NCBI RefSeq assembly: GCF_001623525.1
Contig: NZ_CP015225.1
Coordinates: forward strand, 1,674,001-1,738,000
Direction: 5' to 3'
Length of the DNA: 64,000 bases
Source: Pseudomonas fluorescens
GTDB lineage: Bacteria; Pseudomonadota; Gammaproteobacteria; Pseudomonadales; Pseudomonadaceae
A model generated the notes under the pieces. That model ran no database searches. It was not told the origin of the DNA and saw only the letters and a program-made list of their open reading frames with translations. Shown in pieces: positions 36,150-43,727 of the stretch (positions within the stretch are counted from its first letter, which is position 1; the number at the start of each line of letters is the position of its first letter). Made by a program: the position numbers and the translations under genes.

Positions 36150-36380
36150 GGCTCGTCACCGGCTTTGGCCGGTGATTGGGTTTCGCAGCCCGAATGAACA
36201 AATCTAGATACCGTCAAATGAAATTCAGGCAAACTTGCCCGCTTTCATTTTATGGCGGTTGCGCGCGGGAGACTTTCGGGTCTGCCGAGTTTTAGATTCG
36301 TTCCTCGGTCTGCGAACCCTCGCGCAACTGCCACCCATATGACTCGCAGCAGAAAGGTGGCGATTCTTTCTATCGAACGA
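36150..36380 (+). ncRNA. Multi-hairpin structured leader upstream of a small DUF gene
   Basis: At least four nested or tandem stems can be read directly. (A) TCACCGGC/GCCGGTGA with a TTTG loop, 36156-36175. (B) AAATGAAA (36216-36223) with TTTCATTT (36243-36250) enclosing GGCAA/TTGCC. (C) an outer stem GTTGCGCG (36258-36265) with CGCGCAAC (36321-36328) enclosing two hairpins, AGAC/GTCT (36270-36283) and CCGAG/CTCGG (36285-36308), which together make a three-way junction. (D) a CGAT/ATCG hairpin near 36361-36376 just before the start codon at 36391. I remember similar blocks before related Pseudomonas genes but cannot confirm it here. A structured 5' UTR or a cis-regulatory RNA is the likeliest reading. 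Confidence 0.6.
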
Positions 36381-36390
36381 GTACAACCTT

Positions 36391-36672
36391 ATGACAACGA
36401 ATCAAGCATCTGCCCGCTTCACGCCTCTCACCCAAACCGCCACCACCCATCCCGTCCTGCTGATCGACACCCAAGCCCCACTCCCCGAACTCCACGCCTG
36501 TGCCAGCGAACGCCTGCACGCCACGCTCGATTACCTGACCTTGGTGGCGTGCAGCAGTCTGCGTGATTCGGCATCCAGTGACATCAACACCATCACCAAC
36601 GTTGCTCGGATCCTGGTGCAGGATGTGGCGGATGTGTTCGGCGTAATCGAACAACGCGGACTAGAAGGCTAA
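36391..36672 (+). CDS. Small DUF6124/DUF3077-like protein
   Basis: A 93-residue soluble protein. The C-terminal block ELHACASERLHATLDYL followed by NTITNVARILVQDVADVFGV resembles the small Pseudomonas families DUF6124/DUF3077, whose function is unknown. It has no signal peptide. The start at 36391 has no good Shine-Dalgarno, and the region before it is strongly structured, so translation may be regulated by the leader. It is isolated between two REPINs. Confidence 0.6.
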   Translation: MTTNQASARFTPLTQTATTHPVLLIDTQAPLPELHACASERLHATLDYLTLVACSSLRDSASSDINTITNVARILVQDVADVFGVIEQRGLEG

Positions 36673-36680
36673 CCACCCCC

Positions 36681-36812
36681 TGTGGCGAGGGGATTTATCC
36701 CCGCTGGGCTGCGAAGCAGCCCCAAAACCAGGCACCGCGCTGCAACAGGTGAACCGCGCTGGCCGGTTTACGACTGCTGCGCAGCCGAGCGGGGATAAAT
36801 CCCCTCGCCACA
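36681..36812. repeat. REPIN (two facing REP elements)
   Basis: TGTGGCGAGGGGATTTATCC with CGCTGGGCTGCGAAGCAGCC faces CTGCGCAGCCGAGCGGGG and ATAAATCCCCTCGCCACA. It ends about 30 bp before the Thr-rich leader frame. Confidence 0.85.
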
Positions 36813-36844
36813 AAGTCCGTGTGCATCTACCTTTCGGAGCACCC

Positions 36845-36952
36845 TTGCCAAACCTGACGGCCAGAAGTTACTGTCAGGCCATGAATCTTTCTCCGATTGC
36901 CTCGACCACCACAACCACGACCGCCCAAGGCAGGTCGCCTGAGATGTCGTGA
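36845..36952 (+). CDS. Thr-rich leader peptide (candidate attenuator)
   Basis: A short frame ending TGA at 36952. It can start at TTG 36845, which has CGGAG five bases upstream (35 residues), or at ATG 36881, which has only a close-set AGG (23 residues). Residues SPIASTTTTTTAQGRS contain six consecutive threonine codons (ACC ACC ACA ACC ACG ACC, 36905-36922). Twenty bases after the stop an intrinsic terminator begins, and the isochorismatase-family gene starts 37 bp after that. This is the layout of amino-acid attenuation leaders such as enterobacterial ThrL. That it senses threonyl-tRNA is inference. Too short for ordinary gene callers. Confidence 0.55.
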   Translation: MPNLTARSYCQAMNLSPIASTTTTTTAQGRSPEMS

Positions 36953-36972
36953 GTCGCTAACACACGAATCCC

Positions 36973-37008
36973 AAAGGCCCGCCAGTGATGGTAAGGGCCT
37001 TTTCTTTT
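36973..37008 (+). terminator. Intrinsic terminator/attenuator before the isochorismatase-family gene
   Basis: AAAGGCCC (36973-36980) pairs with GGGCCTTT (36995-37002) around a 14-nt loop, followed by TTTTCTTTT. It lies between the Thr-rich leader and the gene at 37046, so it would control entry into that operon. Confidence 0.8.
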
Positions 37009-37045
37009 GCCCTTGCGTCGCTGGCCCACACGCAAGGAAAGCACC

Positions 37046-37564
37046 ATGCACGCGCTGTTGATTGTCGATATGCAAGTTGGGTTGTTTCACGGCCCCGATA
37101 CCCCCTGGGCCGGCGAAGCGTTGCTGGACACATTGAATGGCCTGCTGCTCAAGGCCCGTAGAGCTGGCGCACCGATTTTCCTGGCTCGCCACGTAGGTCC
37201 GCCTGGCTCGCCCATCGACCCTGCAAGCCCGCTGACGCAACTGGTGCAGGAACTGCAATTGGAGGGTGACGAAATCATCTTCGAAAAAAACCGCCCCAAC
37301 GCCTTCACCCAGACGGGCCTGGCAGCGCGGCTAAAGGCTTGCGATGCTGAAGGCCTGGTCATCACCGGTATGAAAACCCAGTATTGTATCGACAGCACCT
37401 GCCGAGCCGCTCGGGACCTGGGGTTCGACGCGGTCCTGATCGCCGACGGTCATACCTGTTCCGACACACCTGAATTGACGGCAGAAATGATCGTTGCTCA
37501 TCACAACGCAACCCTGGCAGGCGCCTTCTGTCGTGTCGTTCGCGCTGAGGACTGGTGCTTCTAA
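37046..37564 (+). CDS. Isochorismatase-family cysteine hydrolase
   Basis: A 172-residue protein. The family triad is visible: Asp in ALLIVDMQVGLFHG, Lys in IIFEKNRPNAF, Cys in VITGMKTQYCIDSTCRAA. Such enzymes hydrolyse amides or isochorismate. The start at 37046 (MHALLIVDMQ) follows AAGGAAAG. It lies just after the attenuator and 60 bp before a PchB-like chorismate mutase, so a role around isochorismate or another amide/enol-ether compound is possible. The NADPH-independent hydrolase family is broad and the substrate is open. Confidence 0.82.
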   Translation: MHALLIVDMQVGLFHGPDTPWAGEALLDTLNGLLLKARRAGAPIFLARHVGPPGSPIDPASPLTQLVQELQLEGDEIIFEKNRPNAFTQTGLAARLKACDAEGLVITGMKTQYCIDSTCRAARDLGFDAVLIADGHTCSDTPELTAEMIVAHHNATLAGAFCRVVRAEDWCF

Positions 37565-37624
37565 ACTCCATCAGAAGATCGGCTCACGTCGGGCCGGTCT
37601 TGTTCAACAAGCGGAGCTCACGGC

Positions 37625-37936
37625 ATGGACCCGTTACAACCCTCACAATGCGCAAACATGGAGGACATCCGACGCGAAATCGATGCCCTCGACCAGGCCG
37701 TCATCACGCTGCTGGGCAAGCGCTATCAATACGTGCTCGCTGCCTCGAAATTCAAGACATCGGTAACTTCGGTACAGGCACCGGAGCGTTTGAAGGCCAT
37801 GTTGGCGACACGACGCGAGTGGGCCGAGGCCGAAGGCTTGAGCCCGGATGCCATCGAGAAGCTGTACAGCGACCTGGTGCATCACTTCATTGCCGAAGAG
37901 ATGAAGCGCTGGACGGCGAATCAAACCCACAACTGA
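37625..37936 (+). CDS. Chorismate mutase / isochorismate-pyruvate lyase-like protein (PchB-like)
   Basis: A 103-residue all-helical AroQ-type protein. MEDIRREIDALDQAVITLLG, KRYQYVLAASKFK, APERLKAMLATRREWAEAEG and LYSDLVHHFIAEEMKRW follow the PchB pattern closely, including the Arg/Lys ligands of the active site. PchB makes salicylate from isochorismate and has weak chorismate mutase activity. No isochorismate synthase lies nearby, so salicylate formation would need a partner elsewhere. Probably cotranscribed with the hydrolase. Confidence 0.8.
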   Translation: MDPLQPSQCANMEDIRREIDALDQAVITLLGKRYQYVLAASKFKTSVTSVQAPERLKAMLATRREWAEAEGLSPDAIEKLYSDLVHHFIAEEMKRWTANQTHN

Positions 37937-38244
37937 ACTGCGGTCGGTATGGCTCCCATCCTCCGCAGGATCAGAAGCAGTCACCGACAACGGCTGTGCG
38001 CCTTTGCCCTCTGAGACCCTCAGAAGACAACCAGAAGTCCGTTAAGAGATCGACCACGACAAAGGCAAATCAAAGGCTTGGTTGTGCTGCGCTTCGCTCC
38101 GTTTCGCCAGCGTCAAGAATTGGAAATTTGACACTACAAGGCCATCACCTATCGTTCCTCCCGAGACCGCACCCAGGGACCGGGTGGCCCGGACACCCTT
38201 TGCAAGGGCGGTCGTCAATGTCATTACTCTCAAGGAGCAACAAC
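37937..38244. promoter_or_regulatory. Intergenic region before the PixA-type gene
   Basis: 308 bp with no gene. It contains AATTTGACACTAC near 38126 (a TTGACA-like -35 hexamer), but I see no convincing -10. The end holds CTCAAGGAGCAACAAC, a strong ribosome-binding site with a CA-rich spacer, in front of the 38245 start. Confidence 0.4.
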
Positions 38245-38763
38245 ATGTCTGGAGCGACCCAAACTATTGATGTGCTCGTCAACGTTGACGCCGACTACCT
38301 GCTCGCCCACCCCAACGACGTAGGCGGCGCGATTGCCATGCTGGTGACCCGCAGTGCCGTCGACAGCCATGCCACCGGCAACACCGGCGAAGGCGGCAAC
38401 GAGTTGTGGTTCGACGTAAACCCCGGTGACATCATTCGTTGGCGCGCCACCACGCTGTCGCGCAACTTCGACCGCATCGCCTTGATCAAAAACGTCCTGA
38501 TCGGCGACCCTCATCAGGGCGGTGATTACAAGGGCACCATCTCGACCCCGCAATCCTTCAATATCCCAGGCATTCCAGTGCCCTATCTGGACAATGGTGC
38601 CCCCGGAGGCATTGCCAAGACCGATGTGACCTATACCATCTGGCAGTCCACTGCGCTGAGCCCGGGAAAGCTCTGGTACCAAATCGTCTTCGTTCTGCTG
38701 GACCGTAACCTGAACCAGATTGGCCCAACCAACACGTGGGACCCGTACATCACCGTCAATTGA
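38245..38763 (+). CDS. PixA/AidA-family inclusion body protein
   Basis: A 172-residue beta-rich protein. QTIDVLVNVDADYLLAHP opens it, GNELWFDVNPGDIIRWRATT and ALIKNVLIGDPHQGGDYKG lie in the middle, and LWYQIVFVLLDRNLNQIG at the end, matching the inclusion-body protein family (PixA of Xenorhabdus, AidA). The family is tied to stationary phase or host association; the molecular role is unknown. The start at 38245 has AGGAG eight bases upstream; a much longer frame upstream is spurious. A 14-bp stem terminator-like hairpin follows. Confidence 0.82.
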   Translation: MSGATQTIDVLVNVDADYLLAHPNDVGGAIAMLVTRSAVDSHATGNTGEGGNELWFDVNPGDIIRWRATTLSRNFDRIALIKNVLIGDPHQGGDYKGTISTPQSFNIPGIPVPYLDNGAPGGIAKTDVTYTIWQSTALSPGKLWYQIVFVLLDRNLNQIGPTNTWDPYITVN

Positions 38764-38782
38764 CTGTTCGCTGAGTTGTAAA

Positions 38783-38830
38783 CAACCCTGGCCGGCTTGC
38801 TATTCGCCATGACGATGCCGGCCAGGGTTG
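38783..38830. terminator. Perfect 14-bp stem-loop after the PixA gene
   Basis: CAACCCTGGCCGGC and GCCGGCCAGGGTTG enclose a 20-nt loop between convergent genes. There is no T-run, so it may act with Rho or as an RNA stabiliser. Confidence 0.6.
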
Positions 38831-38862
38831 CCTATCAACGCACTTGCGCTTCCCTCTTCAAC

Positions 38863-40533
38863 TCATGGCAACATCTCAAAGGTCGCCGTCTGGGTCACCG
38901 GGATCATCACCCCTGGCGTGGTCACGACCAATTGATACTTGCCAGTAAGCAAAGTGTTTGCAGGATAGCTGAAGCACGACACGCTGGAGGTGGACTTACC
39001 CGGAACAATAGCCACGCTCTTGATCGGCGTAGGCGCAGCAGTCCCGTTCAATTGGTAGAACGAATATTGGGGGGTGCTGACCGGCTTGGCATGCGTAAGG
39101 CAAAACGAGTCGTTCTTGGCTGAAGGCGCGAATCGACCCTTGGCATCCAGGGGGGAAACGAAAGCTATCCCACTGCGGCTCTCTTGCTCGGCCTGCTGGG
39201 CCGCATCCAGGGCCGTCCGGGCACGTTCATAGTCGGCACTCTTCAACAGCGCACTCGTCTCTTGCCTGTTGATGTATTGGACGGCTTTCTCTGCCTCGAT
39301 CAACGCACGTCGCCGTCCCCAGAGCACGTCATCGCCACCCTTGCGGACCGCAAACGACACCCAGGTCTTGCCTAGGAACGTCTCGTTCTTGCCGCGCTGT
39401 TGCAGACTGTGATTGGCGTACTCGATCTCTCCAGCCTGGATATCCTCCAACGACGCACCGTCTGGCGTGTCAGTCCAACCGCGACGCATGGCGGTGGGCA
39501 CCAACATCAACGTATCCCCCAGCCAAGCCAGCGGGTTCTCTTTATTGCCACGATTCGTCAAATAGAAATAACAATTGGTGGGGGCACAGCGCTCCTGGTT
39601 GATCAGCACATAATTCCCAGGCCTGAGCGCCAAGACCGAGCCGTTATCTTCCAATGCCTCATCGTCGGGGCCAGCCACCAGATCCACGTCGATCTGCAAC
39701 ACAATATCGTCTTTGTTGAGGGCCAGCAGACTCTTGGCGACTTCTTTGGCAAATACTTGCTCAGCGGCTGTTATCGGATTGGCCAGGGACAATGTCTTAC
39801 TGGCCGAGCCGATAAAATCGAGAAATGCAGCGGAGTCTTCGTTCTCGCCCTGGTCGTATTCCAGTACGGTCAGTTTCATCGACAGGTGATCAGACTCAAG
39901 CTTTTTGGGGCCGTACAACAATTTATTCAGCAGGTTCGGCTTGGCGTTATCGGCGACCCCAAGGTACGGCCCAAGTACTTTGGTCACCGTTTCGCTTTTA
40001 TTCTCGCCCCCCACTTCGGTGAACTCGGCAACGATCACGACTTCGTTCACCCCACCGAGATCCTTGAGGTATTTAAAGTAAGCATCCGTCAAATAGACAG
40101 CGAACACATCGCCACCGTTGCCGTTGCTGTCAGGTTTACGAATGGCGCCAGCTTTATCGGCGCTGAAGATGTCACCATCGATACGCAGGCGCTCGGCTTT
40201 CAAATTGCGGATGGCATCCTGGAATTCTTTTCTTGCTTGCTGCGTTTGTGCATCGGTAGCAGCGAGTTCGGCGGAGGTCGCCCCTTTTTTCACAAGGGCA
40301 GCGTGGGCCTCCTGGGCTTGTTGCCACTTGAGCTTTAGTGCTGCTGCATCTTCGAACTGCTTATCGACGACGGTCGAGGGACGAGCAGGTTGAACCTTGA
40401 AAAGATGCGCCGTTCCTGTTGGAACGGCGCAACCCGCGATGAAGAGTAACAATCCACATACCAATGTGAATCGAGCGCCGAAGGCTACGCGCAACGCCTT
40501 CCCTACCTGAACCGGTGCGTTTTCGGTGAACAT
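38863..40533 (-). CDS. Large lipoprotein of unknown function
   Basis: A 556-residue protein with a lipoprotein signal (FTLVCGLLLFIAGCAV; acceptor Cys about residue 35). A coiled region follows, with EDAAALKLKWQQAQEAHAAL and QQARKEFQDAIRNLKAERL. The middle is globular with DVFAVYLTDAYFKYLKDLGG, VVIVAEFTEVGGENKS and KLTVLEYDQGENED. The C-terminal part contains paired cysteines (CAPTNCYFYL). No named family recognised. The ATG at 40533 follows AGGGGAAAGGG. It lies convergent to the PixA gene and 99 bp from the end of fdsD, on the same strand as fds but probably a separate unit. Confidence 0.65.
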   Translation of the reverse strand: MFTENAPVQVGKALRVAFGARFTLVCGLLLFIAGCAVPTGTAHLFKVQPARPSTVVDKQFEDAAALKLKWQQAQEAHAALVKKGATSAELAATDAQTQQARKEFQDAIRNLKAERLRIDGDIFSADKAGAIRKPDSNGNGGDVFAVYLTDAYFKYLKDLGGVNEVVIVAEFTEVGGENKSETVTKVLGPYLGVADNAKPNLLNKLLYGPKKLESDHLSMKLTVLEYDQGENEDSAAFLDFIGSASKTLSLANPITAAEQVFAKEVAKSLLALNKDDIVLQIDVDLVAGPDDEALEDNGSVLALRPGNYVLINQERCAPTNCYFYLTNRGNKENPLAWLGDTLMLVPTAMRRGWTDTPDGASLEDIQAGEIEYANHSLQQRGKNETFLGKTWVSFAVRKGGDDVLWGRRRALIEAEKAVQYINRQETSALLKSADYERARTALDAAQQAEQESRSGIAFVSPLDAKGRFAPSAKNDSFCLTHAKPVSTPQYSFYQLNGTAAPTPIKSVAIVPGKSTSSVSCFSYPANTLLTGKYQLVVTTPGVMIPVTQTATFEMLP

Positions 40534-40632
40534 CCCTTTCCCCTAGTCGTTGCTGGCACAATGCCTTGTCTCGGAGAGTAGGACAGCCACCTGATCAGCG
40601 CAACGCAGATAACTTGACGCCAGTAAAACGCG

Positions 40633-40854
40633 CTAGGTCGTCTCCTCCGGCTCCGCCAGTGCCTCCAGCACCAGGGGGTGCAGGACGGCCCCCGGATGCA
40701 TCTGCTGCCAACCCTGCAACTGCCGGCGCATGCCCGGCGTCCAGAAGCTCTTGATGTGCTGGCGCACGCCATTCACCGCCAATGTATGATCCGGCTCGGT
40801 GGCGAAATACTGGGCGATCTGGTTGGCCATCTTTATCAAGCTGTCAGAGCTCAT
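40633..40854 (-). CDS. fdsD: NAD-dependent formate dehydrogenase delta subunit
   Basis: A 73-residue protein with the FdsD pattern LIKMANQIAQYFATEP, then AVNGVRQHIKSFWTPGMRRQ and HPLVLEALAE. FdsD is an accessory subunit of the soluble NAD-dependent molybdenum formate dehydrogenase. Its ATG overlaps the fdsA stop (ATGA), so it is translationally coupled. Confidence 0.9.
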   Translation of the reverse strand: MSSDSLIKMANQIAQYFATEPDHTLAVNGVRQHIKSFWTPGMRRQLQGWQQMHPGAVLHPLVLEALAEPEETT

Positions 40855-43727
40855 CGACGCACCTCCGCTTTCTCGGCATGACGACGTTCCCTGAGCAAGC
40901 GGCTTTGTTCATCACTGAAGGCCTGGTAGCGCTTCTGCCATTCCGAAGGCTGGCTGACCCGCACGATCTCGACCGCGGTCACCTTGTATTCCGGGCAGTT
41001 GGTGGCCCAGTCGGAGTTGTCGGTGGTGATCACGTTGGCGCCCGATTCAGGGAAGTGGAACGTGGTGTAGACCACGCCCGGTGCCACCCGCTCGGTCACC
41101 TTCGCACGCAGCACCGTCTGCCCGGCACGACTGCCGATGCCCACCCAGTCTTCGTCGACGATCCCGCGGTTCTCGGCGTCGGTTGGGTGAATCTCCAACC
41201 GGTCCTCCTCGTGCCAGGCCACGTTGTCGGTGCGTCGGGTCTGGGCGCCAACGTTGTACTGGCTGAGGATGCGTCCGGTGGTCAGCAGCAGTGGATAGCG
41301 GCTGTTGACCTTTTCCTCGGTGGGCACGTAGCCGGTGAGCATGAAACGGCCCTTGCCACGTACGAACTGGTCAATGTGCATGGTCGGCGTACCGTCCGGC
41401 GCGGCATCGTTGCAAGGCCATTGCAGGCTGCCGTGACGATCCAGTTCGGCGTAGCTGACGCGGCTGAAAGTCGGCGTCAGGCGGGCGATTTCATCCATGA
41501 TTTGCGAAGGATGGTTGTAGTGCATCTTGTAGCCCAGGGCGTCGGCCAGGGCGATGGTGGCCTCCCAGTCGGCCTTGCCGGCCAGTGGATCCATCACCTT
41601 GCGAACGCGGGAGATGCGACGTTCAGCGTTGGTGAAGGTGCCGTCCTTCTCAAGGAACGAGCTGCCCGGCAGGAACACGTGGGCAAACTTGGCCGTCTCG
41701 TTGAGGAAGATGTCCTGGACAATCACGCATTCCAAAGCGGACAGCGCGGCCGTCACATGCTGGGTATTGGGGTCGCTCTGGGCGATGTCCTCGCCTTGGC
41801 AATAAAGCGCCTTGAAGGTCCCGTCCAGCGCGGCCTCGAACATGTTCGGAATACGCAGGCCCGGGTCGGGTTGCAGGGTCACGTTCCACGCCTGTTCGAA
41901 CTGGGCGCGTACGGTTTCGTTGGAAACGTGCCGGTAGCCGGGCAGTTCGTGGGGGAACGAACCCATGTCGCAGGAGCCCTGGACGTTGTTCTGTCCGCGC
42001 AGCGGGTTCACCCCGACACCTTCGCGACCGATGTTGCCGGTGGCCATGGCCAGGTTGGCAATGCCCATGACCGAGGTGCTGCCCTGGCTGTGTTCGGTGA
42101 CGCCGAGACCATAGTAGATGGCGGCGTTGCCGCCGGTGGCGTAGAGCCGTGCCGCGGCGCGGATCTGCTCGGCAGGCACGCCACACACCGGGCCCAGGAC
42201 GTCGGGGGAGTTTTCCGGCTGGCTGACGAAATCGCGCCAGCGCGCGAAGTCCGCCGCCTCGCAGCGCGCGTCGACAAAAGGCTGGTCAATCAAGCCTTCG
42301 GTGGCAATCACATGGCCCAACGCGTTGAGCATGGCCACGTTGGTGCCCGGACGCAGTTGCAAGTGCAGCTCGGCACGGGCGTGAGGCGAATCCACCAAGT
42401 CGATGCGCCGCGGGTCGATGACGATCAGCCGTGCGCCCTGGCGCAGGCGGCGCTTGAGCTGGGAGCCGAACACCGGGTGCGCGTCAGTCGGGTTGGCGCC
42501 CATCACCAGGATGACGTCGGCTTTCATCACCGAATCGAAATTCTGGGTGCCGGCGGACTCGCCCAAGGTCTGCTTGAGGCCGTAACCGGTAGGCGAATGG
42601 CAAACACGGGCACAGGTGTCGACGTTGTTGTTGCCGAAGGCGGTGCGTACCAGTTTCTGCACCAGGTAGGTTTCTTCGTTGGTGCAGCGGCTGGAGGTGA
42701 TGCCACCGATGGAGTCACGCCCGTACTTCAGCTGGATGCGGCGCAGCTCGCTGGCGGCGTAAGTGACCGCCTCATCCCAACTGACTTCCTGCCATGGGTC
42801 GTTGATGTGCTTGCGGATCATCGGCTTGGTGATGCGGTCCGGATGCGTGGCGTAGCCCCAGGCGAAGCGGCCCTTGACGCAGGAGTGGCCGTGGTTGGCC
42901 TGGCCGTTCTTGTCCGGAACCATGCGCACCAGTTGTTCGCCTTTCATCTCGGCGCGGAACGAGCAACCCACGCCGCAGTAGGCGCACGTGGTAATGACGC
43001 TGCGCTCCGGCTGGCCGATCTCCACGACGCTCTTGTCGATCAGGGTCGCCGTCGGGCACGCCTGCACGCAGGCGCCGCAGGAAACGCACTCGGAATCGAG
43101 GAAGTTGTCACCGCCGGCCGCTTCCACCCGGGAATCGAAGCCGCGTCCGGTAATCGTCAGGGCGAAGGTGCCCTGGATTTCCTCGCAGGCACGCACGCAG
43201 CGGTTGCAGACGATGCACTTGCTCGGGTCGTAGTCGAAATACGGGTTGGAAACGTCCTTGGCCTCAGCCAGGTGGTTGGCGCCTTCGTAGCCGTAGCGCA
43301 CTTCGCGCAGGCCCACCTGCCCCGCCACGGTCTGCAATTCGCAGTTGCCATTGGCCGGGCATGTCAGGCAGTCCAGCGGGTGGTCGGAAATGTACAGCTC
43401 CATTACGTTGCGCCGCAGCGTGGCGAGCTTGGAGGTTTGCGTGCGCACCACCATGCCTTCGGTTACCGGCGTGGTGCAGGACGCGGGATAGCCGCGCATG
43501 CCGTCGATCTCCACCAGGCACATGCGGCAGGAACCGAACGCCTCCAGGCTGTCGGTGGCGCAGAGTTTGGGGATGGTGGTGCCGAGCAAGGCCGCGGCAC
43601 GCATGACCGAGGTGCCGGAGGCGACGCTGATTTCACGCCCGTCGATGGTCAGGCTGACCTGCACGTCGCTTTCACGCGCCGGGGTGCCCAGGTCGATGTC
43701 GGTGCTGGGATCGAAGATGTTGATCAT
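40851..43727 (-). CDS. fdsA: NAD-dependent formate dehydrogenase alpha subunit (Mo-bis-MGD)
   Basis: A 958-residue catalytic subunit oxidising formate to CO2. From the N-terminus: a [2Fe-2S] domain with CRMCLVEIDG (67-76), a His-Cys cluster region HPLDCLTCPANGNCELQ (116-132), two ferredoxin-type clusters (CIVCNRCVRAC 171-181; CVSCGACVQAC 214-224), the [4Fe-4S] CAYCGVGC (248-255), and the molybdenum ligand Cys376 in CARVCHSPTG. The rest is the Mo-bis-MGD domain. The start at 43727 (MINIFDP) overlaps the fdsB stop by ATGA. It needs an FdsC/FdhD sulfurtransferase, which is not encoded here. Confidence 0.95.
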   Translation of the reverse strand: MINIFDPSTDIDLGTPARESDVQVSLTIDGREISVASGTSVMRAAALLGTTIPKLCATDSLEAFGSCRMCLVEIDGMRGYPASCTTPVTEGMVVRTQTSKLATLRRNVMELYISDHPLDCLTCPANGNCELQTVAGQVGLREVRYGYEGANHLAEAKDVSNPYFDYDPSKCIVCNRCVRACEEIQGTFALTITGRGFDSRVEAAGGDNFLDSECVSCGACVQACPTATLIDKSVVEIGQPERSVITTCAYCGVGCSFRAEMKGEQLVRMVPDKNGQANHGHSCVKGRFAWGYATHPDRITKPMIRKHINDPWQEVSWDEAVTYAASELRRIQLKYGRDSIGGITSSRCTNEETYLVQKLVRTAFGNNNVDTCARVCHSPTGYGLKQTLGESAGTQNFDSVMKADVILVMGANPTDAHPVFGSQLKRRLRQGARLIVIDPRRIDLVDSPHARAELHLQLRPGTNVAMLNALGHVIATEGLIDQPFVDARCEAADFARWRDFVSQPENSPDVLGPVCGVPAEQIRAAARLYATGGNAAIYYGLGVTEHSQGSTSVMGIANLAMATGNIGREGVGVNPLRGQNNVQGSCDMGSFPHELPGYRHVSNETVRAQFEQAWNVTLQPDPGLRIPNMFEAALDGTFKALYCQGEDIAQSDPNTQHVTAALSALECVIVQDIFLNETAKFAHVFLPGSSFLEKDGTFTNAERRISRVRKVMDPLAGKADWEATIALADALGYKMHYNHPSQIMDEIARLTPTFSRVSYAELDRHGSLQWPCNDAAPDGTPTMHIDQFVRGKGRFMLTGYVPTEEKVNSRYPLLLTTGRILSQYNVGAQTRRTDNVAWHEEDRLEIHPTDAENRGIVDEDWVGIGSRAGQTVLRAKVTERVAPGVVYTTFHFPESGANVITTDNSDWATNCPEYKVTAVEIVRVSQPSEWQKRYQAFSDEQSRLLRERRHAEKAEVRR

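Noticed and set aside
35962..36812. Possible CRISPR-like array formed by repeated GGGAGCAAGCTCCC / GGGGATAAATCCCC units
   Set aside because: Units are inverted pairs spread irregularly and match REP/REPIN elements elsewhere in the window. There are no regular spacers and no cas genes.
37555..38244. Long N-terminal extension of the PixA-type gene
   Set aside because: It overlaps the chorismate-mutase gene in another frame. The AGGAG-preceded ATG at 38245 gives the family-typical length.
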